A stretch of 64,000 bases of DNA from Roseibium aggregatum IAM 12614 (GCF_000168975.1 NZ_AAUW01000008.1:186001-250000); one strand, 5' to 3'; counted from the stretch's first letter, positions 37,414-47,361 are shown. Translations and numbers: made by a program. The notes: a model not told the origin generated them from the letters alone.

Positions 37414-37479
37414 CGCTGCGGCTCCATTGATGAATGTGCGCGCGCGCGGTCGGTTCAAATCCGAAAAGAGCTGGAAGCT

Positions 37480-38550
37480 TTACCCGCCGGTGACGCTCAT
37501 ATGCCGGGATACCGCCGGCTGGTTGCGGTTCCGGTCGATCACGAAATCATGCCCCTTGGGCTTGCGTCCGATAGCTTCGTCTATCGCGGCATTCAACATG
37601 TCGTTGCCTTCCGACGCACGCAGCGGCGCACGAAGATCCGACATGTCTTCTTGGCCAAGGCACATGTAAAGCTGTCCGGTACAGGTGACGCGTACACGGT
37701 TGCAGCTCTCGCAGAAGTTATGGGTCATCGGCGTGATGAAGCCAAGACGGCCTCCGGTTTCCTCGATCGTGACATATCGTGCCGGACCACCGGTCTTGTA
37801 GGGGATGTCTGTCAGCGTGAACTCCTCAGCAAGGCGTGCACGCACGGTCGACAGAGGCAGATACTGGTCCGTGCGATCCCCGTCGATCTCACCCAGAGGC
37901 ATGGTTTCGATCAGGGTGAGGTCATGGCCGTGCTCATGACACCACTTCAGCATGGTCACGATCTCGTGCTCGTTGACATCCTTGAGCGCAACCATGTTGA
38001 TCTTGATCTGAAGGCCGGCAGCTGTCGCTGCGCGGATCCCGTCCATCACCTTGCCGAGATCGCCCCAGCGGGTAACGGCCTTGAACTTCTGCGGATCGAG
38101 CGTATCGATCGAAACGTTTATCCGGCGCACGCCGCAATCGTAGAGGTCCTGCGCGTAGCGGGCGAGCTGTGAGCCGTTGGTGGTCAGGGTCAGCTCTTCC
38201 AGAGCGCCGCTGTCCAGATGCCGGCCAAGGCTGCGGATCAAGCTCATGATGTTCTTGCGCACAAGGGGCTCGCCGCCGGTAAGGCGCAGTTTCCGGACAC
38301 CTTTTTCGATGAAGGCAGTGCACAGGCGGTCGAGTTCTTCCAGGCTCAGCACTTCTCGTTTGGGCAGGAAGGTCATGTCTTCCGCCATGCAATAGACACA
38401 ACGAAAATCGCAACGGTCGGTCACGGACACGCGAAGATAGGTGACGGCACGGCCAAAAGGATCGATCATCGGAGCTTGCGTCTCCAACTGTCCGATTGCC
38501 GCTTGTGCCGGGACCACAATCTTGCCGTCTGTCACGTTTCGCTCTCCCAT
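37480..38550 (-). CDS. moaA: GTP 3',8-cyclase MoaA
   Basis: MoaA is the radical SAM enzyme that starts molybdopterin synthesis from GTP. The N-terminal cluster motif is C47, C51, C54 in CDFRCVYC. The C-terminal cluster motif is [11 protein letters not shown]...C, and the protein ends in the conserved Gly-Gly tail. The 356-residue length is normal. It is separate from the fdhD-mobA-mobB-moeA operon by about 5.5 kb. No moaC or moaE is nearby. Confidence 0.96.
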   Translation of the reverse strand: MGERNVTDGKIVVPAQAAIGQLETQAPMIDPFGRAVTYLRVSVTDRCDFRCVYCMAEDMTFLPKREVLSLEELDRLCTAFIEKGVRKLRLTGGEPLVRKNIMSLIRSLGRHLDSGALEELTLTTNGSQLARYAQDLYDCGVRRINVSIDTLDPQKFKAVTRWGDLGKVMDGIRAATAAGLQIKINMVALKDVNEHEIVTMLKWCHEHGHDLTLIETMPLGEIDGDRTDQYLPLSTVRARLAEEFTLTDIPYKTGGPARYVTIEETGGRLGFITPMTHNFCESCNRVRVTCTGQLYMCLGQEDMSDLRAPLRASEGNDMLNAAIDEAIGRKPKGHDFVIDRNRNQPAVSRHMSVTGG

Positions 38551-38869
38551 GATTTTTTCTTATCCAGATCATATGGCGTCGATGCGGACAAGATCAATTG
38601 AAACCGGACTGCAAATATCCGGTTTACGGCATCAGGTAAACTTGTCAGTGTACTATTGTCAAATCAAGTGGAGTAATGGCGCAGCACGACTGCGGTCTCA
38701 ACAAGCGAGAGATGCCTGGATCTGTCATGGGAGGCGCAAAGGGCTGCTCTCCCTCTGACGACCGTTGCTGAGCCGGCGTTCTGCTTTCGGAAGAACCAAA
38801 AAACCTGCACATCGTTGATCCGTTAGCGCTTTGCGGCGTATCTGACCTGACGAAAGCGGCAGGAGCAGC
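38551..38869. other. Shared upstream region of moaA and the photolyase gene
   Basis: The two genes are divergent. No gene is seen in between. Besides the hairpin at 38601-38625 I see no molybdenum-cofactor riboswitch or other known leader; it likely carries both promoters. Confidence 0.45.
38601..38625. promoter_or_regulatory. Perfect hairpin/dyad upstream of moaA
   Basis: AAACCGGA and TCCGGTTT are perfect 8-base arms around nine bases, about 50 bases before the moaA start. It may be an operator or a leader hairpin of the moaA message. Confidence 0.4.
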
Positions 38870-40306
38870 ATGACAACACTCGTTTGGTTTCGGCAGGATT
38901 TGCGCATCAAGGACAATCCCGCCTTGTTCGAAGCGGCGAAGAGCGGACGTGTCCTTCCGGTTTTCATTCTGGAGCCTGCGGACAAGACCGGTGAAACCCA
39001 CCCGCTTGGCGGTGCCAGCCGGTGGTGGCTTCATCACAGTCTGAAAGCACTGCAACAGGACCTGCCGGGGCTGGTCTTGCTCAAGGGCGATGCAAGACAC
39101 CTGATTCCCGAGGTTGCGAAGCGAGCTGGCGTTGAGGCTGTCTTCTGGAACAGATGCTACGAGCCGTACGCGATCGAACGGGACACCGATCTGAAATCGT
39201 CGCTGAAAGACGACGGATACGAGGTCAAAAGTTTCAAGGCGTCACTCTTGTACGAGCCTTGGGAAATAGAGACGCAGTCAGGCGGCCCTTACAAGGTCTA
39301 TTCGCCCTTCTGGAAAGCTGCGCGGCAGATTGAGATCGATGATGCCTTGCCGGCACCGGAGAAACTGGACATCGCCGACTATGACGGTGGTGAGGAACTG
39401 GAGAGTTTTGACCTTCTGCCGAAGAAACCAAACTGGGCAAAGGGCTGGGAAGATCTCTGGACACCGGGTGAAGCAGGCGCTTCAGAACGGCTCGGCAGTT
39501 TTCTGGAAGAAGGGCTGAAAGGCTACGGCAAACTTCGGAACCGCCCGGATCTGCCCAACGTCTCGCGCCTGTCGCCACATCTTCATTTCGGGGAAATCTC
39601 GCCGCGCCAGATCTGGCATGCAACGCAGGACGTCATGGACAGGAGGTCGTCGCTCGGTGACGACGGAATGAAATTCCTGTCCGAGATCGCCTGGCGGGAG
39701 TTCTCTCATAACCTCTTGTACCACTTTCCGAAATTGCCATCCGAAAACTGGCGCTCCACCTTTGACGAATATCCATGGAAGGAGCCGGATGGTGAGTTGG
39801 AGAAATGGCAGAAAGGACAAACGGGCTATCCAATTGTTGACGCAGGGATGCGCGAACTCTGGCAAACCGGGTACATGCACAACCGCGTGCGCATGATCGC
39901 CGCAAGCTTTCTGATCAAGCATCTCCGTCTTCACTGGCGTCATGGCGAGGCCTGGTTTCGGGACACGCTGGTGGATGCGGACCTTGCAAACAATTCCGCC
40001 GGCTGGCAGTGGGTCGCGGGATCCGGCGCGGATGCCGCTCCCTATTTCCGAGTGTTCAATCCGATCACCCAGGGCGAAAAGTTCGATCCCGATGGGAACT
40101 ATATCCGTCAATGGGTGCCTGAGTTGCGCGAACTGGACACGCGATATCTCTTTGCCCCTTTCGATGCGCCCGCAGAAGCCTTGAAAAAAGCCAGGATCAC
40201 GCTTGGCGACACCTATCCGAAGCCTCTCGTCGACCATGCCAGTGCCCGCGAGGCGGCGCTCGAAGGCTACGAAGCCGTGAAGCAGGCGGGACAAGACGAC
40301 GCTTGA
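38870..40306 (+). CDS. phrB: Deoxyribodipyrimidine photolyase
   Basis: The 478-residue enzyme uses FADH and blue light to split pyrimidine dimers. The N-terminal antenna domain begins TTLVWFRQDLRIKDNP. The FAD domain shows LHFGEISPRQIWH, YMHNRVRM and NNSAGWQWVAGSGADAAPYFR, which are standard for class I CPD photolyases. AGGAG precedes ATG 38870. The nearby BLUF gene is another light-related gene but is not linked by operon. Confidence 0.95.
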   Translation: MTTLVWFRQDLRIKDNPALFEAAKSGRVLPVFILEPADKTGETHPLGGASRWWLHHSLKALQQDLPGLVLLKGDARHLIPEVAKRAGVEAVFWNRCYEPYAIERDTDLKSSLKDDGYEVKSFKASLLYEPWEIETQSGGPYKVYSPFWKAARQIEIDDALPAPEKLDIADYDGGEELESFDLLPKKPNWAKGWEDLWTPGEAGASERLGSFLEEGLKGYGKLRNRPDLPNVSRLSPHLHFGEISPRQIWHATQDVMDRRSSLGDDGMKFLSEIAWREFSHNLLYHFPKLPSENWRSTFDEYPWKEPDGELEKWQKGQTGYPIVDAGMRELWQTGYMHNRVRMIAASFLIKHLRLHWRHGEAWFRDTLVDADLANNSAGWQWVAGSGADAAPYFRVFNPITQGEKFDPDGNYIRQWVPELRELDTRYLFAPFDAPAEALKKARITLGDTYPKPLVDHASAREAALEGYEAVKQAGQDDA

Positions 40307-40381
40307 CGGGGTCCGTGCGGCCAGTATCGTCCGCGCGCAAGTCCCGGTGCTGTTGACCGGGTGGAATCAAAGGATCCGGAC

Positions 40382-40750
40382 ATGACCGACCCGACCGCAC
40401 CCTGGCCGACGGAACTGCGCGTCTCGAAAGACAGAAAAAGCCTGACAGTCGCCTTCAATACGGGTGAACGGCACGAATTGTCCGCCGAGTATCTGCGGGT
40501 GTGCTCGCCTTCGGCGGAAGTGAAAGGGCATAACCCGTCGCAAAAGCAGACGGTGCCCGGCAAGCGCAATGTCGAGATCATGAAGATTGAGCCTGTCGGC
40601 AACTATGCTGTCCGTATCCATTTCGACGACATGCATAATTCCGGGATTTTCACCTGGACCTATTTCCTTGAGCTTGGCAGAGACCCGGACGCCCATTGGG
40701 GTGTGTACCTGGAAGAGCTGGCGGAGAAGGGTCTGAGCCGGGATCGTTGA
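40382..40750 (+). CDS. DUF971 family protein
   Basis: The 122-residue protein has the DUF971 fold (WPTELRVSKD at the start and VRIHFDDMHNSGIFTWTY in the middle). The same domain forms the N-terminal part of gamma-butyrobetaine hydroxylase and is also found alone near Fe-S proteins. Its function alone is not settled. AAAGGA precedes ATG 40382. Confidence 0.88.
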   Translation: MTDPTAPWPTELRVSKDRKSLTVAFNTGERHELSAEYLRVCSPSAEVKGHNPSQKQTVPGKRNVEIMKIEPVGNYAVRIHFDDMHNSGIFTWTYFLELGRDPDAHWGVYLEELAEKGLSRDR

Positions 40751-40936
40751 CGAAGGAAAGCCCGGGCTGGCTGGCTTTAGCGGGAATCAGGTAAAAAGAG
40801 GTTGGCTCGACCCACGCCATCCCCCTCCGACTGGAGCAGCAGCCGCACTGCAGGGTCAATTCATTCTGGCAACCAGGTGATCGTGCGTTCGCATAGGGAG
40901 GGACTGCGGCTGATGCACGCGATCTGGAGGTCGCAT

Positions 40937-41647
40937 ATGAAACTCTCTGCACCCGTTTTCCGCCTGAAGCGTGAAGCCCGGACACTCGCCCGCAGCAAGA
41001 CCATCGCGTTGAACCGGGCGTTGGACGAAATTGCTGTTCGCGAAGGCTTCAGAAGCTGGAGCCATCTCGCATCTGCTGCTCGCGACCAGGGACCCTCGAT
41101 CAGACTTCTGTCGGCGCTTGAACCAAGCGATATGGTAATCCTTGGCGCAAGGCCTGGTCAGGGTAAAACGGTCCTGGGGCTCGAGTTGCTCGCTGAAGCG
41201 GCAAAGAGCGGACGATCGTCCGTCTTCTTTTCATCCGAATGTTCTTATAGCGATGTGCGCTCGAAGCTTTCCGGCAGCGGGTATCCCGGCCTGGAAAAAT
41301 CGGAAAAGTTTCAAATAGTTCTTTCCGACAGCGTGTGTGCCGGGGAAGTTCAGGAAACACTTGCTGGTCCGGCGCCGGGCACCATAGCGGTCATTGATTA
41401 TTTGCAAGTCATGGATCAGCACCGCTCACAGCCGCCGCTCGGCGATCAGGTGGAAGTTTTGAGACGGTTCGCAAAAACGCGGTGCACGACGCTTGTCTTC
41501 CTGTCGCAGGTCCATAGAAACTTTGATCCAAAGATCCGCACCCTGCCGGGGTTCGCCGATATACGGACGACCAACCCGGTCGATCTGTCGCATTTCGACA
41601 AGGGATGTTTCCTGCATGAAGGAGAGATGATCCTCCGCGCACATTGA
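40937..41647 (+). CDS. Short DnaB-like / RecA-fold ATPase
   Basis: The 236-residue protein has a basic helical N-terminal segment of about 50 residues (with REGFRSWSHLA) and then an abbreviated DnaB C-terminal core. Walker A is GARPGQGKT at 70-78, Walker B is IDYLQVMD at 153-160, and SQVHR at 190-194 matches the DnaB SQLNR sensor. A final segment from 205 matches the DnaB DLRxS...FLHR end in degenerate form. It lacks the DnaB N-terminal domain. A strong GGAGG sets ATG 40937. It is not the replicative helicase itself by size; the role is unknown. Confidence 0.75.
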   Translation: MKLSAPVFRLKREARTLARSKTIALNRALDEIAVREGFRSWSHLASAARDQGPSIRLLSALEPSDMVILGARPGQGKTVLGLELLAEAAKSGRSSVFFSSECSYSDVRSKLSGSGYPGLEKSEKFQIVLSDSVCAGEVQETLAGPAPGTIAVIDYLQVMDQHRSQPPLGDQVEVLRRFAKTRCTTLVFLSQVHRNFDPKIRTLPGFADIRTTNPVDLSHFDKGCFLHEGEMILRAH

Positions 41648-41754
41648 GCACCCAGTCCTGACAGGGCGATCACCCACCGGTGTCCGGCTGAAGACCGGGC
41701 ACCGGTTGCGGGCGTGTTTCAGCAGGTCCCAAGAAGGGAAAGAACCTTAGCTGA

Positions 41755-42225
41755 TTAGAACCCCAGCTCACTGAGTCCAGGATGGTCTGCCGGGCGCGGT
41801 CCCAGAGGCCAATGCATTTTCCGCTCGTTTTCCGAAATGGCGAGATCGTTGATGCTGGCAAAGCGGCGGTGCATCAGGCCATTTGGGGCAAATTCCCAAT
41901 TCTCGTTGCCATAGGACCGGAACCATTGTCCTGTCGCATCGTGCCATTCATAGGCAAAGCGCACGGCAATGCGGTTACCGGCAAAGGTCCACAGTTCCTT
42001 GATCAGGCGGTACTCGTGCTCCCGCTGCCACTTGTTTGTCAGGAATTCCACCACTTGCTGGCGACCGACCGGAAAATCCGACCGGTTCCGCCAGATCGTG
42101 TCAGGGGTGTAGGCAAGCGAGACCTTTTCCGGATTCCGGCTGTTCCAGCCGTCTTCCGCGGCACGCACCTTCTGGCGAGCTGTTTCGAGGGTAAACGGAG
42201 GAAGAGGCGGGCGCTGTTCTGTCAT
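41755..42225 (-). CDS. DUF1348 (NTF2-like) protein
   Basis: The 156-residue protein matches the DUF1348 family of NTF2-like cone-fold proteins, with [16 protein letters not shown] and [28 protein letters not shown]. The function is unknown. It overlaps the preceding small membrane-protein gene by ATGA and lies downstream of TetR-type repeats, so it is likely controlled by the divergent TetR gene. Confidence 0.85.
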   Translation of the reverse strand: MTEQRPPLPPFTLETARQKVRAAEDGWNSRNPEKVSLAYTPDTIWRNRSDFPVGRQQVVEFLTNKWQREHEYRLIKELWTFAGNRIAVRFAYEWHDATGQWFRSYGNENWEFAPNGLMHRRFASINDLAISENERKMHWPLGPRPADHPGLSELGF

Positions 42226-42395
42226 CGGGCAAGCTCCAGAGCGTAGATTTGAGGAGACGAGAACAGTCCCGCGTGAAGGCGTTCATCCACTGCCTGGGGT
42301 TCAGGACGCAGGGCCGATGTGATCAGAAGCGCTCCGGCGACGAACGCACCAAAGAGATAAAAACCACGTGGATATGCAGGTCTTGGAGAGAACAT
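42222..42395 (-). CDS. Small single-span membrane protein
   Basis: The 57-residue frame has one membrane segment ([19 protein letters not shown]) and a polar tail. Its stop overlaps the DUF1348 start as ATGA. GGAGAG lies before ATG 42395. The overlap and the shared upstream repeats support a real gene. I recognise no family. Confidence 0.6.
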   Translation of the reverse strand: MFSPRPAYPRGFYLFGAFVAGALLITSALRPEPQAVDERLHAGLFSSPQIYALELAR

Positions 42396-42427
42396 GGGTC
42401 TGCCTCGCAATGTTAAACAGATTTAGG

Positions 42428-42475
42428 TGTACCGATCTGTTCAGTTACATCGCGGTATATGTACCGATCTGTTCA
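42428..42475. repeat. Two exact 16-base direct repeats (candidate TetR operators)
   Basis: TGTACCGATCTGTTCA occurs at 42428-42443 and 42460-42475, exactly 32 bases (three helical turns) apart, between divergent genes. The first copy also pairs with AACAGAT just upstream (42415-42421) to give an inverted AACAGAT...ATCTGTT. They are probably the binding sites of the TetR protein encoded at 42620. Confidence 0.65.
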
Positions 42476-42619
42476 TACTTGCAAGGCTTGAAAGCGCAAG
42501 AATGGGTCATATAAATGTGATTTCGGTGTGTGACGAGGCGAAGGACTGCCATTTTCCAGATCTGACTTGAATGGATGTCAGTGGATGGCTACTTACTGGT
42601 CAGTACAGAAAGGGAATTC

Positions 42620-43189
42620 ATGCGACCAAGCAAACGCGATGAACTGGTGCGAAAGTCGCTGGCTGTCTTTTACAGGGACGGTTTCCACGCGACCGGAATG
42701 GACACGCTTGTTGCCGAAACGGGCATATCCAAGACCACGATGTTCAAGCATTTCAGAACCAAGGACGATCTGATCCTCGCGGTGTTGCGGTACCGGGACG
42801 AAACCTTTCGGAACTGGTTCCTGCGCAGGCTAGACGAACGTGATCTTCCCCCAAGGCAAAAACTGCTGGCGATATTCGATATTCTGAGGGAGTGGTTTGA
42901 AGAGTCTGGTTTCAGGGGATGCATGTTCATCAAGGCATCCGCGGAGTTCCAGGACCCCGCCCACCCGGCCCACGCCCAGTCGAGCGAGCATAAGCGCTTG
43001 CTTTTGTCTGCGTTCAGAAGTCTGGCGGAAAAAGCGGGGGCTTCCCGACCGGACCTCTTGGCACGGCAACTTCTTCTGCTCAAGGAAGGAGCGATCGTCG
43101 CTGCGCAGATGGGGTTCGATCCTGACCCTTCAGGCGCAGCCAGGGACGCCGCATCGGTGTTGATCGAGGCTCATATTCCGAACACCTGA
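42620..43189 (+). CDS. TetR family transcriptional regulator
   Basis: The 189-residue protein has a TetR helix-turn-helix (TLVAETGISKTTMFKHFRTKDDLI) and a ligand domain with the CMFIKASAEFQDPAHPAH segment common to a redox- or electrophile-related subgroup. AAAGGG sets ATG 42620. It is divergent from the small membrane-protein/DUF1348 pair and faces the repeat pair, so it likely represses that unit and itself. Confidence 0.88.
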   Translation: MRPSKRDELVRKSLAVFYRDGFHATGMDTLVAETGISKTTMFKHFRTKDDLILAVLRYRDETFRNWFLRRLDERDLPPRQKLLAIFDILREWFEESGFRGCMFIKASAEFQDPAHPAHAQSSEHKRLLLSAFRSLAEKAGASRPDLLARQLLLLKEGAIVAAQMGFDPDPSGAARDAASVLIEAHIPNT

Positions 43190-43267
43190 GCGGGGACAGA
43201 CCTTTAGCGGGTCGCGTAAACGCCGCGAACTGGCGACGGTCTGATGAGACAAATGGCTCTTAAAATG

Positions 43268-43296
43268 AAAAAGCCGGGAATGACCCGGCTTTTTTT
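43268..43296. terminator. Bidirectional rho-independent terminator
   Basis: AAAAAGCCGGG and CCCGGCTTTTTTT form a stem of at least ten pairs around AATGA, with A- and T-runs on each side. It separates the convergent TetR and L,D-transpeptidase genes and can end transcription both ways. Confidence 0.9.
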
Positions 43297-43321
43297 GTTT
43301 TCGGCAATCGATGCAGCGGGT

Positions 43322-43915
43322 TTAGCGCTTGACGATGACTTTCGACCCAACGGCTACGTTGTTGTAGAGGTGGATCACGTCTTCGTTAGCAAGACGGATG
43401 CAGCCCGACGAAACGGCGGAACCGATGGTCCACGGCTCGGTTGTGCCATGAATGCGGTAAAGGGTAGAGCCGATATACATGGCACGTGCCCCCATCGGAT
43501 TGTTCGGACCACCAGGCATGTAAGCCGGCAGGATGCGACCCTTAGCACGCTCGCGAGCACGCATCTGTGAGGGCGGGGTCCAGCTCGGCCATTCAGCCTT
43601 GCGGGTGATACGGTGCGTACCGGCCCACTGGAAACCTTCCTTGCCGACGCCCACGCCGTATTTCATCGCCTTGCCGCCAGGCAGGACATGGTACAGCCGA
43701 CGCTCGGAGGTATCGATGATGATCGTGCCTGCAGGGTAGGGGCCGTCATATTTCACGCGCTTGCGCTTCACCGGAGACGGTCCGCCCGGGTGATATTTCG
43801 GTGTGACCCAGGTGTTCGTGCTGTGGTCGAAGTAGCCATATCGCGGAGCAGCCTGGGCAGTCAGCGCAAATGCGCCTGCCAGAACCGCAACCATTACAAA
43901 AAGAAGTTTCTTCAT
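43322..43915 (-). CDS. L,D-transpeptidase (YkuD/ErfK family)
   Basis: The 197-residue protein has a signal peptide (cleavage after LTAQA, residues 18-22) and a YkuD domain with the catalytic motif HGTTEP...SSGCIRLANEDV. The cysteine in SSGCIRL is the nucleophile. It should make 3-3 crosslinks in peptidoglycan or attach proteins to it. It is a single-gene unit ending at a strong terminator. Confidence 0.92.
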   Translation of the reverse strand: MKKLLFVMVAVLAGAFALTAQAAPRYGYFDHSTNTWVTPKYHPGGPSPVKRKRVKYDGPYPAGTIIIDTSERRLYHVLPGGKAMKYGVGVGKEGFQWAGTHRITRKAEWPSWTPPSQMRARERAKGRILPAYMPGGPNNPMGARAMYIGSTLYRIHGTTEPWTIGSAVSSGCIRLANEDVIHLYNNVAVGSKVIVKR

Positions 43916-44298
43916 TCCGATCCCCCATCAGCATCGGGCTCGTGCCTCGGCGATGCGATTTTCAATCAAAGTGACGTTACGAAAATGTCCTTGCTTCACT
44001 CTTAATGATTATGTCGCAAAACCGAGTTTGGGAAAATCTCACGTTGATGTGAGCATGGTTCATGTCTTGTTTATGTGCTGAAATTGCAACGAATTCTTCG
44101 TGAAAAACGCGTTGGTTGCAAAGCTACTCGCTGAGATTGTGGAATTTTCCGGCCATGGCAAAAGTCGCCTGTTATTTTTGATCGGATTTTTGAATGTGCT
44201 GCCTTCAGATTCGATTCGAATTGATGCCAGACGCGTTGCACCGAGGCAGGCTGGCCGGAGACAGCTGACTGTCTGCAAATGACGACCGAAAGACAGGC
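43916..44298. other. Intergenic stretch, nothing recognised
   Basis: This gap holds the upstream region of the L,D-transpeptidase gene. It is AT-richer than its neighbours. No gene, repeat or known leader was seen. Confidence 0.4.
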
Positions 44299-44328
44299 AA
44301 AAAAAGAACCCGCAGCGAAGCCGCGGGT
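44299..44328 (-). terminator. Rho-independent terminator of the fumarase gene
   Basis: Read on the minus strand, ACCCGCGGC and its partner form a stem with a TTCG loop followed by TTCTTTTTTT. It lies about 27 bases after the fumarase stop. Confidence 0.9.
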
Positions 44329-44354
44329 CTGTCTTTCCCGGCAGGAGAAGTCAC

Positions 44355-45992
44355 TCAGCCGAGGTTCAGTTCCTTGAAGAAATCATTGCCCTTGTCATCA
44401 ACGACGATGAAGGCCGGGAAATCCACGACTTCGATCCGCCACACGGCTTCCATGCCGAGTTCCTCGAATTCGACGACTTCCACCTTTTTGATGCAGTCCT
44501 GCGCCAGGCGCGCGGCAGGGCCGCCGATGGAACCGAGATAGAAACCGCCATGGGCCTGACAGGCGCGGCGCACCTGTGCGGACCGGTTACCTTTCGCCAG
44601 CATGACCATTGACCCGCCAGCCGCCTGAAACTGGTCGACATAAGCATCCATGCGTCCGGCTGTTGTCGGACCGAAGGATCCGGAGGGCATGCCCTCCGGC
44701 GTCTTGGCAGGGCCTGCATAATAGATCGGGTGGTTCTTGAAATAGTCGGGCAGGGGCTCGCCGCTTTCCAGCCGGTCGCGCAACTTGGAATGGGCAAGGT
44801 CGCGGGCGACGATCAGCGGACCGGTAAGCGACAGGCGGGTCTTGATCGGGTGTTTGGACAGTTCACCCAGGATTTCAGACATCGGGCGCGTGAGATCGAT
44901 CTTGACCACATTGTCGGACAGATGCTCATCGGTCACCTCGGGCAGGTATTTTTCCGGGTGCATTTCGAGCTGTTCCAGGAAGATGCCGTCTTTCGTGATC
45001 TTGCCGACGGCCTGCCGGTCTGCCGAGCAGGAGACAGCAAGGCCGATGGGCAGCGAGGCGCCGTGACGTGGCAGACGGATGACGCGCACGTCGTGGCAGA
45101 AATATTTGCCGCCGAACTGGGCACCGACACCTGTCGCCTGGGTCAGTTTGTGGATCTCTTCTTCCATTTCAAGATCGCGGAAGGCATGTCCCAGTTCCGA
45201 GCCTTGTGTCGGCAGTCCGTCGAGATAGCGCGCGGACGCCAGCTTGGCTGTCTTCAGGTTCATTTCCGCAGATGTACCGCCGATGACGATGGCAAGGTGA
45301 TAGGGCGGACAGGCCGCGGTGCCGAGCGTGAGGATCTTTTCCTTCAGGAACTCCACTAGCCGGTCATGGGTCAGCAGCGAAGGCGTGCCCTGGAACAGGA
45401 ACGTCTTGTTGGCCGACCCGCCACCCTTGGCCATGAACAGGAACTTGTAGGCATCTTCACCTTCGGCATAGAGCTCGATCTGCGCCGGCATGTTGTTGCT
45501 GGTGTTCTTTTCCTCGAACATGGAAAGAGGCGCGAGCTGGGAATACCGCAGGTTCTTCTTGAAATAGGCGTCGCGGGAGCCTTCGCCGAGGGCAGCTTCG
45601 TCGGACCCGTCAGTCCAGACCCTGCGGCCTTTCTTGCCCATGATGATCGCGGTGCCCGTGTCCTGGCACATCGGCAGAACGCCATGAGAAGCGATATTCG
45701 CGTTCTTCAGAAGATCGAAGGCCACAAACTTGTCGTTTTCCGTTGCCTCCGGATCTTCTAGGATTTTCTTCAGTTGCTCGAGGTGGCCGGGGCGCAGGAA
45801 ATGGTTGATGTCCTTGAAAGCCTCTTCGGCAAGCAGGCGGAGGCCTTCAGCCTCAACCACCAGCACCTCTTCGCCATTGAACTCGGCCGTCTTGACGTGG
45901 TCCGACGTTAGTTTGCGGTACGGGGTTTTGTCTTCTCCCTGGGGAAAAAGTGCGCTGTGCTGGTAGGCGGGAGGTGTGAGCGGAGCGTTCAT
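44355..45992 (-). CDS. Class I fumarate hydratase
   Basis: The 545-residue protein is an iron-sulfur fumarase of the fumA/fumB type. The segment [17 protein letters not shown] and [16 protein letters not shown] hold cluster-related residues, and a C-terminal [15 protein letters not shown] segment belongs to the beta domain. It hydrates fumarate to malate in the TCA cycle. Both catalytic domains are fused in one chain, as in enterobacterial enzymes. It stands alone with its own terminator. Confidence 0.94.
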   Translation of the reverse strand: MNAPLTPPAYQHSALFPQGEDKTPYRKLTSDHVKTAEFNGEEVLVVEAEGLRLLAEEAFKDINHFLRPGHLEQLKKILEDPEATENDKFVAFDLLKNANIASHGVLPMCQDTGTAIIMGKKGRRVWTDGSDEAALGEGSRDAYFKKNLRYSQLAPLSMFEEKNTSNNMPAQIELYAEGEDAYKFLFMAKGGGSANKTFLFQGTPSLLTHDRLVEFLKEKILTLGTAACPPYHLAIVIGGTSAEMNLKTAKLASARYLDGLPTQGSELGHAFRDLEMEEEIHKLTQATGVGAQFGGKYFCHDVRVIRLPRHGASLPIGLAVSCSADRQAVGKITKDGIFLEQLEMHPEKYLPEVTDEHLSDNVVKIDLTRPMSEILGELSKHPIKTRLSLTGPLIVARDLAHSKLRDRLESGEPLPDYFKNHPIYYAGPAKTPEGMPSGSFGPTTAGRMDAYVDQFQAAGGSMVMLAKGNRSAQVRRACQAHGGFYLGSIGGPAARLAQDCIKKVEVVEFEELGMEAVWRIEVVDFPAFIVVDDKGNDFFKELNLG

Positions 45993-46067
45993 AGGAGGCT
46001 TTCCTGATCTGGCTGCTTCCCGTTACATCCGGAAGCGCTGGAACGTTGAGTGCTGTTCTCATACGGC

Positions 46068-46098
46068 AAAAAGGCTGCGGACGCCAAGTGCCGCAGCC
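46068..46098 (-). terminator. Rho-independent terminator after the YceI cluster
   Basis: On the minus strand GGCTGCGG and CCGCAGCC form an 8-base stem followed by TTTTT. It follows the last YceI gene by about 45 bases and ends the YceI - cytochrome b561 - YceI unit. Confidence 0.85.
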
Positions 46099-46143
46099 TG
46101 ATCAAATGGTCGGAACCGAAAGTCTTGATTGCCTGGCAGAATG

Positions 46144-46701
46144 TCAGCGGATCGCCGTGAGATCCAGGGTCACGGTAACGATGTCGCCTACAGTGTCCGT
46201 GCCGACGCCGCTGCCAAGCTGATAGTCGAGCCTGTTGACGATCGCCGTGCCCTTGGCCGTTGCAGTATCGCCCGCTATGTCCAGGGTGAAATCCATTTCA
46301 ACCGGCTGGGATATTCCCTTGATGGAAAGCGTTCCCTCTGCCCGGTAGCCGTTGCCTTCGACAAGTTCGACTGTATCTGACTTGAATCCGGCAGTCGGGA
46401 AGGCTCCCGTATTGAACCAGTCCTTGCCCGGCAGCGTTCCGTCGAACTGGGCATTGCCGGTCGTTGCGCTCATCGGCTTGATTTCAGCGCTGATTTTTGC
46501 AGTTTCCGGTGCTGCCGGATCAAAATCGATGTCAGCTTCCCAGGAAGCAAACACGCCCGTCAGCGTGCCGCCACCCTGCTTGACTTCAAAACCGAGCTTG
46601 CTCTTGTCCGGGTCGACTTTCCAGGTGTCGGCAAAGGCCGGTGCGGTAAAGGTCGTCGCCGACAGCACAGCAACGGCGTAGGTGAAATGCTTCAATGTCA
46701 T
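46144..46701 (-). CDS. YceI family periplasmic protein (second copy)
   Basis: The 185-residue protein has a signal peptide (cleavage after APAFA, residues 21-25) and the YceI lipocalin-like fold, which binds polyisoprenoids in characterised members. It follows the cytochrome b561 gene by 23 bases on the same strand. Only moderate similarity to the first YceI copy is visible, so the two probably have different ligands. Confidence 0.88.
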   Translation of the reverse strand: MTLKHFTYAVAVLSATTFTAPAFADTWKVDPDKSKLGFEVKQGGGTLTGVFASWEADIDFDPAAPETAKISAEIKPMSATTGNAQFDGTLPGKDWFNTGAFPTAGFKSDTVELVEGNGYRAEGTLSIKGISQPVEMDFTLDIAGDTATAKGTAIVNRLDYQLGSGVGTDTVGDIVTVTLDLTAIR

Positions 46702-46724
46702 CTTCGGATTTCCAGTTCGTTTTG

Positions 46725-47309
46725 TCAGCTCTCGGCTCTGGCGGGAGCCGTTGAAATCATGCGCTTCAAGGTAGAGTCACGCGCGATGAAATGGTGTTTC
46801 AGCGCTGCAGCGACATGAACCACGATCAACGCGATCAGCAGATAGGCGCCGTATTCATGCAGAAGCTTGAAGAAGCTTTCCGCTTGCTCCTGCGAGCCAA
46901 GCACACCCGGCACTGGAAGATGCGGCACAGGCAAGACATTGAACAGGACGGTCGGGATACCCCAGGGCGACGCAGACACCATGAACCAGCCGGTCAGTGG
47001 CAGCGCGAACAGGAGCGCGTATAGGCCGGCATGCCCCAGATGTGCCCCTGCTTTTTCAATCGGGTGCATGTTATCAGGCAGTCTCGGTGACGGGTTGAGA
47101 AGGCGCCAGACAAGACGGAAGACGGCGAGGGCCAGCACGACAAAGCCAATGGATTTGTGTAGCTGGTAGAGTTCAAACGTCGCCTGCTCGGTCTGGGGCA
47201 ACTGCTGCATGTAGAGGCCGAGGCCCAGCATGCCGATGATCAAAAAGGCCATCGTCCAGTGGAACGCGATTGCGATCCTTCCATACCCGGTTGAGGTGTT
47301 GCGCAGCAT
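46725..47309 (-). CDS. Cytochrome b561
   Basis: The 194-residue membrane protein has four segments and heme-ligand histidines, including H17 in AFHW and H51 in LHKSIG, plus histidines in the HEYGAY...HV segment near the C terminus. It would carry electrons between quinol and a periplasmic partner. It lies between two YceI genes, a common pairing in proteobacteria. Confidence 0.9.
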   Translation of the reverse strand: MLRNTSTGYGRIAIAFHWTMAFLIIGMLGLGLYMQQLPQTEQATFELYQLHKSIGFVVLALAVFRLVWRLLNPSPRLPDNMHPIEKAGAHLGHAGLYALLFALPLTGWFMVSASPWGIPTVLFNVLPVPHLPVPGVLGSQEQAESFFKLLHEYGAYLLIALIVVHVAAALKHHFIARDSTLKRMISTAPARAES

Positions 47310-47326
47310 GGCAGCTCCTGGAAAGC

Positions 47327-47349
47327 GGAGGCCGGTCAGCCCGGCCTCC
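47327..47349 (-). terminator. Hairpin between the first YceI gene and cytochrome b561
   Basis: GGAGGCCGG and CCGGCCTCC are perfect 9-base arms around five bases. There is no T-run. It may lower read-through into the cytochrome gene or protect the YceI message. Confidence 0.55.
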
Positions 47350-47361
47350 GTTGGTGTTTTA

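Noticed and set aside
38551-38869. Molybdenum-cofactor riboswitch before moaA
   Set aside because: A short dyad is present, but not the long multi-helix leader expected of that motif.
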